From NCBI RefSeq assembly GCF_033659955.1, contig NZ_JARUJP010000002.1, forward strand, positions 177,990 to 241,989: 64,000 nucleotides of DNA. The letters run 5' to 3'. This DNA is from Clostridium_AM tanneri. GTDB taxonomy: Bacteria; Bacillota; Clostridia; Clostridiales; Clostridiaceae. The position numbers and the translations under genes were made by a program. Under the pieces are notes generated by a model, which worked only from the letters and a program-made list of their open reading frames with translations, was not told where the DNA came from and did no database searches. Shown here piece after piece: positions 26,007-33,270 of this stretch (positions within the stretch are counted from its first letter, which is position 1; every line of letters begins with the position of its first letter).

Positions 26007-26067
26007 TTCGGTATTCCCTCCTTTTTATAGCTTATCTGGTACTCAACCAATAAATGCTTTATTTAAA

Positions 26068-26361
26068 TTACATGCCTTCAAAGAACTCAATAGCTTTACT
26101 TTCATCTGAAAGTTTAATTATTGCTTTTTTGTAATCTGGTCTTTTTCCAACATGTACTCCAACTCTCTTAGTCTTACCTAAGTATCTTGCAGTTTTTACA
26201 TCTTCAACTTTTACTCCGAAAACTTCTTCTACTGCTCTTTTTATCATAGACTTATTAGCATGTATATCAACTATAAAGGTGTATTTCTTATCACTCATAG
26301 AAGCCATACTTTTTTCTGTTATAATAGGTCTTCTTATGATATCATAATTAGTTAGCTTCAT
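26068..26361 (-). CDS. rplW: 50S ribosomal protein L23
   Basis: 97 residues, MKLTNYDIIRRPIITEKSM. L23 is the docking point for trigger factor and SRP at the tunnel exit. The ATG overlaps the rplD stop by 1 nt (TAATG), so translation is coupled. Confidence 0.98.
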   Translation of the reverse strand: MKLTNYDIIRRPIITEKSMASMSDKKYTFIVDIHANKSMIKRAVEEVFGVKVEDVKTARYLGKTKRVGVHVGKRPDYKKAIIKLSDESKAIEFFEGM

Positions 26362-26981
26362 TATACATACACCTCCTCAATTTTTGATACAGCATCCTTA
26401 GTTATTACAAGATTTTCGTATTTTAATAAATCATATACATTTAAGTTGTTTACAGGTAAAACTGCAACTCCCTCAATGTTTCTTGCTGATTTATATACAT
26501 TTTCATTTGACTCAGCAGTTACTATTAATGTCTTTTTAGTGTTAAGAGCGCTTAACATTTTAACTATTTCTTTTGTCTTAGGAGCATCTAATTCAAGATT
26601 TTCTAATACAAAAATTTCGTTATCATTAACCTTGCTAGTTAAAGCAGATTTCATAGCTACTCTTCTCATTGATTTTGGAACTGACATTCTATAGCTTCTT
26701 GGTTTTACTGCGAAAACCATACCACCATGTATCCATTGTGGTGCTCTTATTGAACCCTGTCTTGCTCTACCAGTTCCTTTTTGTCTCCAAGGCTTAATTC
26801 CGCCTCCAGAAACTTCAGCTCTAGTTTTAGCTGATTGAGTTCCTTGTCTTTTATTTGCAAGTAAAGCAACAACTACTTGATGTAAAGCATATTGATTTAC
26901 TTCAGCTCCGAACACGTTATCTGATAGTTGAACATCTCCAACTTTTTGACCTTCTTTGTTAAATAATCCTACTGTAAGCAT
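26361..26981 (-). CDS. rplD: 50S ribosomal protein L4
   Basis: 206 residues with the tunnel-lining loop EVSGGGIKPWRQKGTGRARQGSIRAPQWIHGG. In E. coli L4 also represses its own S10 operon; whether it acts on the structured leader at 28063-28216 here is unknown. The loop looks normal, without known macrolide-resistance changes. Confidence 0.98.
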   Translation of the reverse strand: MLTVGLFNKEGQKVGDVQLSDNVFGAEVNQYALHQVVVALLANKRQGTQSAKTRAEVSGGGIKPWRQKGTGRARQGSIRAPQWIHGGMVFAVKPRSYRMSVPKSMRRVAMKSALTSKVNDNEIFVLENLELDAPKTKEIVKMLSALNTKKTLIVTAESNENVYKSARNIEGVAVLPVNNLNVYDLLKYENLVITKDAVSKIEEVYV

Positions 26982-27006
26982 TCTGCATCCTCCTTTCTAC
27001 CAAAAC

Positions 27007-27636
27007 TTAAGCCTTAACTGTATTTCTTATCACTACAAATCCTTTGTTAGGTCCTGGTACTCCACCTTTTATTAATATGATGTTTTTCTCAGGCATTACC
27101 TTAGCAACTTGTAGGTTTAATACTGTTGTATTCACATTACCCATATGTCCTGGTAACTTTTTGTTTTTAAATGTTCTTGATGGACTTGATGACGCTCCCA
27201 TAGAACCAACTGCTCTATGGAATTTAGATCCGTGGGACATAGGTCCTCTGTGACCATTCCATCTCTTGATTGTACCTTGGAATCCCTTACCTTTAGATAT
27301 TCCAGAAACATCAATTTTTTCTCCAGCTGCAAATACATCTGCTTTTATTTCTTGACCAACTTCATATGAAGTTATGTCTTCAAGTCTAAATTCTCTTACA
27401 AATCTCTTTAGTGAAACACCTGCTTTAGCAAAATGTCCCTTTCTTGGCTTGTTAACAAGCTTTTCTCTTATATCATCAAATCCTACCTGTATAGCATCAT
27501 AACCATCTTTTTCAACAGTTTTCTTTTGAACAACTACACATGGGCCTGCTTCGATTACTGTAACAGGAATTATTTTTCCATTTTCATCGAATATTTGAGT
27601 CATACCAAGTTTTCTACCTAGTATAGCTTTTTTCAT
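27007..27636 (-). CDS. rplC: 50S ribosomal protein L3
   Basis: 209 residues from MKKAILGRKLGMTQIF, with SKGKGFQGTIKRWNGHRGPMSHGSKFHR near the peptidyl transferase centre. The ATG at 27636 follows GTTGAGGAGGTGCAAGATA, so the extension to 27657 is rejected. The gap to rpsJ holds two small hairpins (GATCG/CGATC and GTAATAG/CTATTAC). Confidence 0.98.
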   Translation of the reverse strand: MKKAILGRKLGMTQIFDENGKIIPVTVIEAGPCVVVQKKTVEKDGYDAIQVGFDDIREKLVNKPRKGHFAKAGVSLKRFVREFRLEDITSYEVGQEIKADVFAAGEKIDVSGISKGKGFQGTIKRWNGHRGPMSHGSKFHRAVGSMGASSSPSRTFKNKKLPGHMGNVNTTVLNLQVAKVMPEKNIILIKGGVPGPNKGFVVIRNTVKA

Positions 27637-27710
27637 TATCTTGCACCTCCTCAACATATTAGCGGATCGACTTAACGATCATAATAGTTAGTAATAGTTA
27701 TCTATTACAA

Positions 27711-28019
27711 TTATAGTTTTATTTCAATATCAACACCTGCTGGTAAATCTAATCTCATTAGCGCATCAACAGTCTTTGGTGATGGGCTTATTATATCTAT
27801 AAGTCTCTTGTGAGTTCTTATTTCGAACTGCTCTCTTGAATCTTTGTACTTGTGTACAGCTCTTAAGACTGTTATAACATCTTTCTCTGTTGGTAGAGGT
27901 ACTGGACCTGCCACCTTTGCTCCAGTTGATTTTGCAGTCTCAACAATTTTCTCAGCTGATTGATCTAATATATTGTGATCAAAAGCTTTTAATCTAATTC
28001 TGATTTTTTGTTTTGCCAT
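27711..28019 (-). CDS. rpsJ: 30S ribosomal protein S10
   Basis: 102 residues, MAKQKIRIRLKAFDHNILDQSAEKIVETAK. S10 is also NusE, the partner of NusB and NusG in antitermination. The ATG at 28019 follows AAAAGGAGGGAAATAGTA; the open frame to 28064 lies in the leader and is rejected. First gene of the S10-spc-alpha superoperon. Confidence 0.98.
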   Translation of the reverse strand: MAKQKIRIRLKAFDHNILDQSAEKIVETAKSTGAKVAGPVPLPTEKDVITVLRAVHKYKDSREQFEIRTHKRLIDIISPSPKTVDALMRLDLPAGVDIEIKL

Positions 28020-28062
28020 TACTATTTCCCTCCTTTTCATGCACGCTTTACTTCCTACGTAC

Positions 28063-28216
28063 AACAGCGGATGTATTCTGTAAACTGTTCCGGGTGTTGC
28101 GTAATTTTTTTTTAAAGCACCCCAATAAACAAAACCACCGTCGCCTGGTTCAAGACCCTAGCATACTCAGCTAAGAATTACCCGGAAGCCCGGCAACCTC
28201 TTGCCTCATCGCTGTT
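28063..28216 (-). promoter_or_regulatory. Structured 5' leader of the S10 operon
   Basis: The roughly 210-nt untranslated region of rpsJ contains a long-range closing helix AACAGCG/CGCTGTT (28210-28216 with 28063-28069), a helix TTCCGGGT/ACCCGGAA (28180-28187 with 28088-28095), a hairpin GGCAA-GAGG-TTGCC (28192-28205), and smaller hairpins TAGC/GCTA and AACCA/TGGTT between them. These nested helices, all on the transcribed strand, indicate a folded regulatory leader. The ligand (L4 or another ribosomal protein) is not known. Confidence 0.65.
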
Positions 28217-28235
28217 ACCATTTTACAACTTCTTA

Positions 28236-28264
28236 ATTATACAATATATTTTTATTTTTGACAA
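28236..28264 (-). promoter_or_regulatory. Promoter of the S10-spc-alpha operon
   Basis: TTGTCA and TATAAT are separated by 17 bp of A/T-rich sequence. It lies just upstream of the structured leader, with A/T tracts upstream that may act as an UP element. Confidence 0.88.
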
Positions 28265-28273
28265 GCATAAATT

Positions 28274-28318
28274 TTAATTAATAAATAATTAATTAATTGC
28301 CAATTATTTATTAATTAA
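28274..28318. repeat. 17-bp AT-only palindrome upstream of the S10 promoter
   Basis: TTAATTAATAAATAATT (28274-28290) is perfectly complementary to 28302-28318 across an 11-nt loop. It lies between the tuf terminator and the S10 -35 box. It may be an UP element for RpoA or a cruciform-prone site. Confidence 0.6.
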
Positions 28319-28325
28319 TTTTATA

Positions 28326-28353
28326 AAAAGGAAAGAGCGTCCTCTTTCCTTTT
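28326..28353 (-). terminator. Terminator of the str operon (after tuf copy 1)
   Basis: A perfect 12-bp stem AAAAGGAAAGAG/CTCTTTCCTTTT with loop of 4 nt, followed by TTTTATAA on the minus strand. Confidence 0.9.
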
Positions 28354-28392
28354 ATATTTTAAAGGCCTTTAAAAATTAAAAACAACTTATGA

Positions 28393-29586
28393 TTACTCTT
28401 CTATTTTAGAAACAACTCCTGAACCTACAGTTCTTCCGCCTTCTCTTATAGCAAATCTTAATCCTTCATCCATTGCTACTGGAGTGATTAATTCAACTTT
28501 CATGTCTATGTGGTCTCCAGGCATAACCATTTCCATTCCTTCTGGTAATTTGATTGATCCTGTAACGTCTGTTGTTCTGAAGTAGAACTGTGGTCTATAT
28601 CCATCGAAGAATGGAGTGTGTCTTCCACCTTCTTCTTTTTTTAGTACGTATACTTGACCTACGAACTTCTTATGTGGATGTACTGAACCTGGTTTTGCTA
28701 ATACTTGACCTCTTTCGATATCATCTCTTTGAACACCTCTTAATAATGCTCCGATGTTATCTCCTGCCATCGCTTGATCAAGAAGCTTTCTGAACATTTC
28801 TACTCCTGTACATACAGTTTTGCCCTTTTCTTCTTTTATTCCTACGATTTCTACTTCGTCTCCAACTTTTAATATTCCACTTTCAACTCTTCCAGTTGCA
28901 ACTGTTCCTCTTCCTGTTATTGTGAATACATCTTCTACAGGCATTAAGAATGCTTTGTCAGTTGCTCTTTCTGGAGTTGGAATGTAGCTGTCTACTGCAG
29001 CCATTAAGTCCATTATTGGTTTTATTGCTTCTTCATCTGTTGGGTTTTCTAATGCTTTTAATGCTGATCCAGCTACGATTGGAGTATCATCTCCTGGGAA
29101 GTTGTACTCGCTTAATAATTCTCTAACTTCCATTTCTACTAATTCTAATAATTCTGCATCGTCTACCATGTCAGCTTTATTTAAGAATACTACTATGTAG
29201 TCAACACCAACTCTTGATGCTAGTAGTATGTGCTCTCTTGTTTGTGGCATTGGACCATCTGCTGCACTTACAACTAAGATAGCTCCATCCATCTGTGCTG
29301 CTCCTGTTATCATGTTCTTAACATAGTCAGCGTGTCCTGGACAATCAACGTGTGCATAGTGTCTGTTTTCTGTTTCATATTCAACGTGTGCTGTGTTGAT
29401 TGTGATTCCTCTTTCTCTTTCTTCTGGTGCTTTATCTATTGCTGCATAATCAAATGCTTCTGCAAATCCCTTTTTTGATAATACTGTTGTTATTGCTGCT
29501 GTTAATGTTGTTTTACCGTGGTCTACGTGTCCTATTGTTCCTATGTTTACGTGTGGTTTGTTTCTTTCAAATTTTGCTTTTGACAT
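28393..29586 (-). CDS. tuf: Elongation factor Tu (copy 1, str operon)
   Basis: 397 residues. GTPase motifs GHVDHGKT, DCPGHAD and NKAD, then domains II and III. It brings aminoacyl-tRNA to the ribosome. The gene follows fusA by 40 bp in the str operon. Its protein is identical to that of the copy at 44346-45539 and the DNA looks identical on inspection, with differences only in the flanks, consistent with gene conversion between the two. Confidence 0.99.
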   Translation of the reverse strand: MSKAKFERNKPHVNIGTIGHVDHGKTTLTAAITTVLSKKGFAEAFDYAAIDKAPEERERGITINTAHVEYETENRHYAHVDCPGHADYVKNMITGAAQMDGAILVVSAADGPMPQTREHILLASRVGVDYIVVFLNKADMVDDAELLELVEMEVRELLSEYNFPGDDTPIVAGSALKALENPTDEEAIKPIMDLMAAVDSYIPTPERATDKAFLMPVEDVFTITGRGTVATGRVESGILKVGDEVEIVGIKEEKGKTVCTGVEMFRKLLDQAMAGDNIGALLRGVQRDDIERGQVLAKPGSVHPHKKFVGQVYVLKKEEGGRHTPFFDGYRPQFYFRTTDVTGSIKLPEGMEMVMPGDHIDMKVELITPVAMDEGLRFAIREGGRTVGSGVVSKIEE

Positions 29587-29626
29587 TTTATTATTCCTCC
29601 TTAAATGTAGTAATCTATTTTATTAA

Positions 29627-31696
29627 TTAAGCATTTCTGCTTCCTGCTACTTGCTCTTGTATACTCTTTGGTACTTCTTCATAGTGATCAAATACCATTG
29701 AGTAAACACCTCTACCTTGAGTTCTTGATCTTAATGTTGTAGCATAACCAAACATCTCTGAAAGTGGTACGAATGATCTAATAACTTGAGCACCAGCTCT
29801 AGCTTCCATTCCTTCAATTCTACCTCTTCTTGAGTTAATGTCACCCATTACATCACCCATATACTCTTCAGGCACTATAACCTCAACCTTCATCATAGGC
29901 TCTAGTAATACTGGCTCTGCTTTTGCCATTGCATTCTTAAATGCCATAGATCCAGCAATCTTAAATGCCATTTCTGATGAGTCAACATCGTGGTATGATC
30001 CATCAACTAATTTAATCTTAAAGTTGATAACAGGATATCCTGCGATTATACCGCTGTCCGCAGCCTCTTGTATTCCATTATCAATTGGTGAAATGTATTC
30101 CTTAGGAATAGCTCCTCCAACGATAGCATTTTCAAATGAATATTCTCCTTCTGTTGGAATCATTTCTATCCAACAGTGACCGTATTGACCACGTCCACCA
30201 GACTGTCTAACAAACTTACCTTCAGCTTTAATAGCTTTTCTGATTGTTTCTTTGTAAGCAACCTGTGGCTTACCAACGTTACACTCAACTTTAAATTCTC
30301 TTTGAAGTCTGTCAACAATTATTTCAAGGTGAAGCTCACCCATACCAGATATAATTGTTTGACCAGTTTCTTGGTTAGTAAATGTTTTAAATGTTGGATC
30401 CTCTTCAGCAAGTTTTGCTAAAGCAATACCCATCTTTTCTTGACCAGCTTTAGTTTTTGGCTCTATAGCAACATCTATAACTGGATCTGGGAATTCCATG
30501 CTCTCAAGTATAATCGGAGCTGATTCATCACAAAGTGTATTACCAGTAGTTGTTTCCTTTAATCCGATTATAGCTCCTAAATCACCTGCACGAAGTTCTT
30601 CAACCTCTTGTCTGTGATTAGCGTGCATTTTAACAATTCTTCCTATTCTCTCTTTTTTACCTTTTGTTGAGTTAAGTACATAAGTACCGCTCTTAACTAC
30701 ACCTGAGTATATTCTCGCGAATGCTAACTTACCAACGAATGGGTCAGTTGCAATCTTAAATGCTAATGCTGACATTGGAGCATTATCATCTGCTGGTCTT
30801 TCGTCTTCTGCACCAGTATCTGGGTTAGTTCCTTGTATAGCTGGGATATCTAATGGTGATGGCATGTATGCAACTACAGCATCGATCATTGGTTGAACAC
30901 CCTTGTTCTTATATGATGATCCACATACTACTGGTACTATAGCGTTAGCTATAACACCTTTTCTAAGTCCTAATACTATTTCTTCTTCTGTGAACTCTTC
31001 GCCTTCAAGATATTTCATCATTAACTCTTCATCTTGTTCAGCTACTGCTTCAAGTAAAGCTGTTCTGTATTCTGCAGCCTTATCTTTTAATTCAGCTGGT
31101 ATTTCAACTGAGTCCATAACTGTTCCTAAATCATCTTCGTATATTATAGCTTCATTTTTAACAAGATCTATAATTCCTTTAAATTGGTCTTCAGCTCCTA
31201 CTGGAATCTGAATTGGAATTGCATTACAGTGTAATCTATCTCTTAATGTGTTAACACACATGTAGAAGTCAGCACCTGTAGAGTCCATTTTATTTACATA
31301 TACCATTCTTGGTACTTTGTAATTGTCTGCCTGTCTCCATACAGTTTCAGTTTGCGGTTCAACTCCGCTCTTTGCGTCTAATACAGTAACTGATCCGTCA
31401 AGAACTCTTAATGATCTTTCAACCTCTACTGTAAAATCCACGTGTCCTGGTGTATCTATTATGTTTATCGCATAACCTTTCCATTGACAGAAAGTTGCTG
31501 CTGAAGTTATAGTTATTCCTCTTTCTTGCTCTTGAACCATCCAGTCCATTGTTGCAGCACCTTCGTGAACCTCACCTATTTTGTGAGTCTTTCCTGTGTA
31601 GAAAAGTATACGTTCAGTTGTCGTAGTTTTTCCAGCATCGATGTGAGCCATAATACCGATGTTACGGAATTTCTCTAATGGATATTCTCTTCCCAC
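29627..31696 (-). CDS. fusA: Elongation factor G
   Basis: 689 residues with G-domain motifs AHIDAGKTTTTERIL, DTPGHVDFTVEVERSL and NKMD and domain IV (RQSGGRGQYGHCWIEM). It catalyses translocation. It starts with GTG at 31696 after AAAAGGAGG. A divergent EF-G-like paralogue lies at 61687-63780; this one has the canonical motifs and str-operon position, so it is the main EF-G. Confidence 0.99.
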   Translation of the reverse strand: MGREYPLEKFRNIGIMAHIDAGKTTTTERILFYTGKTHKIGEVHEGAATMDWMVQEQERGITITSAATFCQWKGYAINIIDTPGHVDFTVEVERSLRVLDGSVTVLDAKSGVEPQTETVWRQADNYKVPRMVYVNKMDSTGADFYMCVNTLRDRLHCNAIPIQIPVGAEDQFKGIIDLVKNEAIIYEDDLGTVMDSVEIPAELKDKAAEYRTALLEAVAEQDEELMMKYLEGEEFTEEEIVLGLRKGVIANAIVPVVCGSSYKNKGVQPMIDAVVAYMPSPLDIPAIQGTNPDTGAEDERPADDNAPMSALAFKIATDPFVGKLAFARIYSGVVKSGTYVLNSTKGKKERIGRIVKMHANHRQEVEELRAGDLGAIIGLKETTTGNTLCDESAPIILESMEFPDPVIDVAIEPKTKAGQEKMGIALAKLAEEDPTFKTFTNQETGQTIISGMGELHLEIIVDRLQREFKVECNVGKPQVAYKETIRKAIKAEGKFVRQSGGRGQYGHCWIEMIPTEGEYSFENAIVGGAIPKEYISPIDNGIQEAADSGIIAGYPVINFKIKLVDGSYHDVDSSEMAFKIAGSMAFKNAMAKAEPVLLEPMMKVEVIVPEEYMGDVMGDINSRRGRIEGMEARAGAQVIRSFVPLSEMFGYATTLRSRTQGRGVYSMVFDHYEEVPKSIQEQVAGSRNA

Positions 31697-31733
31697 TTAA
31701 ATTTCCTCCTTTTACGTATGAATTTTAAATTTG

Positions 31734-31768
31734 ACAAAACTGTTTTGGTAACTCCAAAACAGTTTTGT
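31734..31768 (-). other. 15-bp hairpin between rpsG and fusA
   Basis: ACAAAACTGTTTTGG pairs perfectly with 31754-31768 around a 5-nt loop, immediately after the rpsG stop. The minus-strand tail (CAAATTT) is not a good T-run. It looks like a partial terminator or a processing site that divides rpsL-rpsG from fusA-tuf. Confidence 0.6.
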
Positions 31769-31772
31769 GATA

Positions 31773-32243
31773 TTAATATCTATAATGTGCAAAAGCCTTA
31801 TTTGCTTCAGCCATTTTATGAGTATCTTCTCTTTTCTTAACAGCTGCACCTGTATTGTTAGCTGCATCCATTAATTCGTTAGCAAGTCTTTCTCTCATGT
31901 ACTTCTCGCCTCTTTTTCTTGCAGCGATAAGCATCCATCTAATACCTAATGTCTGTCTTCTCTCTGGTCTAACTTCCATAGGTACTTGATATGTAGCACC
32001 ACCTATTCTTCTTGCTTTTACTTCAAGAAGTGGCATTACATTATTCATTGCATCTTCAAAAACTTCTATTGGTTCTCTATCAGTTTTTGTACGAATTATT
32101 TCAAAAGCGTCGTAGCATATTTTTTGAGCTACTCCCTTTTTACCATCTTCCATTACACTGTTTATTAACTTTGTAACAACTTTGCTGTTGTACATTGGAT
32201 CTGGTAACACATCTCTTTTAGCTATATGTCCTTTTCTTGGCAC
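31773..32243 (-). CDS. rpsG: 30S ribosomal protein S7
   Basis: 156 residues, PRKGHIAKRDVLPDPMYNSKVV. The correct start is GTG at 32243, 7 nt after AAGGAGGG; the ATG at 32282 would add 13 unrelated residues. S7 nucleates the small subunit head. In E. coli it binds the rpsL-rpsG spacer; the spacer here has a nested hairpin. Confidence 0.97.
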   Translation of the reverse strand: MPRKGHIAKRDVLPDPMYNSKVVTKLINSVMEDGKKGVAQKICYDAFEIIRTKTDREPIEVFEDAMNNVMPLLEVKARRIGGATYQVPMEVRPERRQTLGIRWMLIAARKRGEKYMRERLANELMDAANNTGAAVKKREDTHKMAEANKAFAHYRY

Positions 32244-32289
32244 TTTTCTTCCCTCCTTAACAATTTTAACTTTTAAGTTCATCGGTACT

Positions 32290-32327
32290 CGGTTAAAATT
32301 TTCTATAACTTATAGTACATTTAACCG
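32290..32327 (-). promoter_or_regulatory. Nested hairpin in the rpsL-rpsG spacer (candidate S7 site)
   Basis: CGGTTAAA and TTTAACCG pair (8 bp) around an inner CTATAA/TTATAG hairpin. The 175-bp spacer is unusually long for this operon and holds further small hairpins (for example TGCTG/CAGCA). S7 autoregulation at this site is inferred from E. coli, not seen. Confidence 0.45.
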
Positions 32328-32418
32328 CAAAGTGCTTTGTACTTCTGCAAATTATCTATAAATCTATATATAAATGCTGAAGACGCAGCACTACTTTTCA
32401 ACTTAATTTGACCAAATC

Positions 32419-32796
32419 TTATTTTTGTTTTGGTCTCTTAGCACCATATTTTGATCTTGATTGTAATCTGTTAGCTACTCCAGCTGAGTCTAATGCTCCT
32501 CTAACTATGTGGTATCTAACACCTGGAAGGTCTTTAACTCTTCCTCCTCTTATAAGAACAACGCTGTGCTCTTGTAAGTTGTGACCTACACCTGGAATGT
32601 ACGCAGTTACTTCAAATCCATTTGTTAGTCTAACTCTAGCGATTTTTCTTAACGCTGAGTTTGGCTTCTTAGGCGTTGTAGTTTTTACTACTGTACAAAC
32701 TCCTCTCTTTTGAGGACATTCCTTTAATGCTGGTGCTGTTGATTTTGTACCTATTGTCTTTCTGCCTTTTCTTACTAATTGGCTTATAGTTGGCAT
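32419..32796 (-). CDS. rpsL: 30S ribosomal protein S12
   Basis: 125 residues, MPTISQLVRKGRKTIGTKSTAPALKECPQKRG. The streptomycin-site lysines are wild type in TTPKKPNSALRK and GGRVKDLPGVRY. Start after AAAGGAGGTGTAGAT. S12 monitors codon-anticodon pairing. Confidence 0.98.
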   Translation of the reverse strand: MPTISQLVRKGRKTIGTKSTAPALKECPQKRGVCTVVKTTTPKKPNSALRKIARVRLTNGFEVTAYIPGVGHNLQEHSVVLIRGGRVKDLPGVRYHIVRGALDSAGVANRLQSRSKYGAKRPKQK

Positions 32797-32909
32797 ATCT
32801 ACACCTCCTTTAAAGATATGAATTAAATTAGTATTAAACTAATTTAATAACTAAATTGTAACACTTTATTTATGTTAAATAATATCTGTAAGCTTCTTTA
32901 TTAAGAAAA

Positions 32910-33152
32910 CTAGTCGTTTAGCACTGCGGCTGTAGCCGCACCAACATCTATCCCGCAAAGTTTTCCTAATTCTTTCATCGTGTCTATATATAGTACACTT
33001 TGGGAATTCTCATCAACTAATACTTTTACCGACTGTATCAACTTATCATCAGCATCCTTAGCTATATAAACAGTTTTAGCAGCATTATTTTTAATAGCTT
33101 TTACTGTTTGTTTAACACCAACAACTTTGTTTCCCTCAAGTCTGCAAATCAT
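32910..33152 (-). CDS. rplGB: Ribosomal L7Ae-family protein (RplGB/YbxF-like)
   Basis: 80 residues of the L7Ae/L30e fold (NKVVGVKQTVKAIKNNAAKTVYIAKDADDKLIQSV, ELGKLCGIDVGAATAAVL). Homologues just before rpsL in Bacillus bind K-turn RNA. The gene follows GGGGGAGCGGAGATT and is the first of the str operon, downstream of a strong promoter. Confidence 0.92.
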   Translation of the reverse strand: MICRLEGNKVVGVKQTVKAIKNNAAKTVYIAKDADDKLIQSVKVLVDENSQSVLYIDTMKELGKLCGIDVGAATAAVLND

Positions 33153-33224
33153 AATCTCCGCTCCCCCTTACAGTGTTATAGAGACAAAGCTGAAACTTTG
33201 CCTCCATCAAAAACACACAGATGT

Positions 33225-33253
33225 ATTTTATCACTTTAATACCAGTATGTCAA
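33225..33253 (-). promoter_or_regulatory. Promoter of the str operon
   Basis: TTGACA and TAAAAT with 17 bp spacing, 18 bp after the rpoC stop. There is no terminator between rpoC and this promoter, so rpoBC read-through is also likely. The leader holds a small CAAAG/CTTTG hairpin. Confidence 0.88.
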
Positions 33254-33270
33254 CAAATTAAATGTTAAGC

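Noticed and set aside
33184..33207. rpoC terminator in the str leader
   Set aside because: The CAAAG/CTTTG hairpin has only 5 bp with a mismatch, no T-run follows, and it lies downstream of the str promoter.
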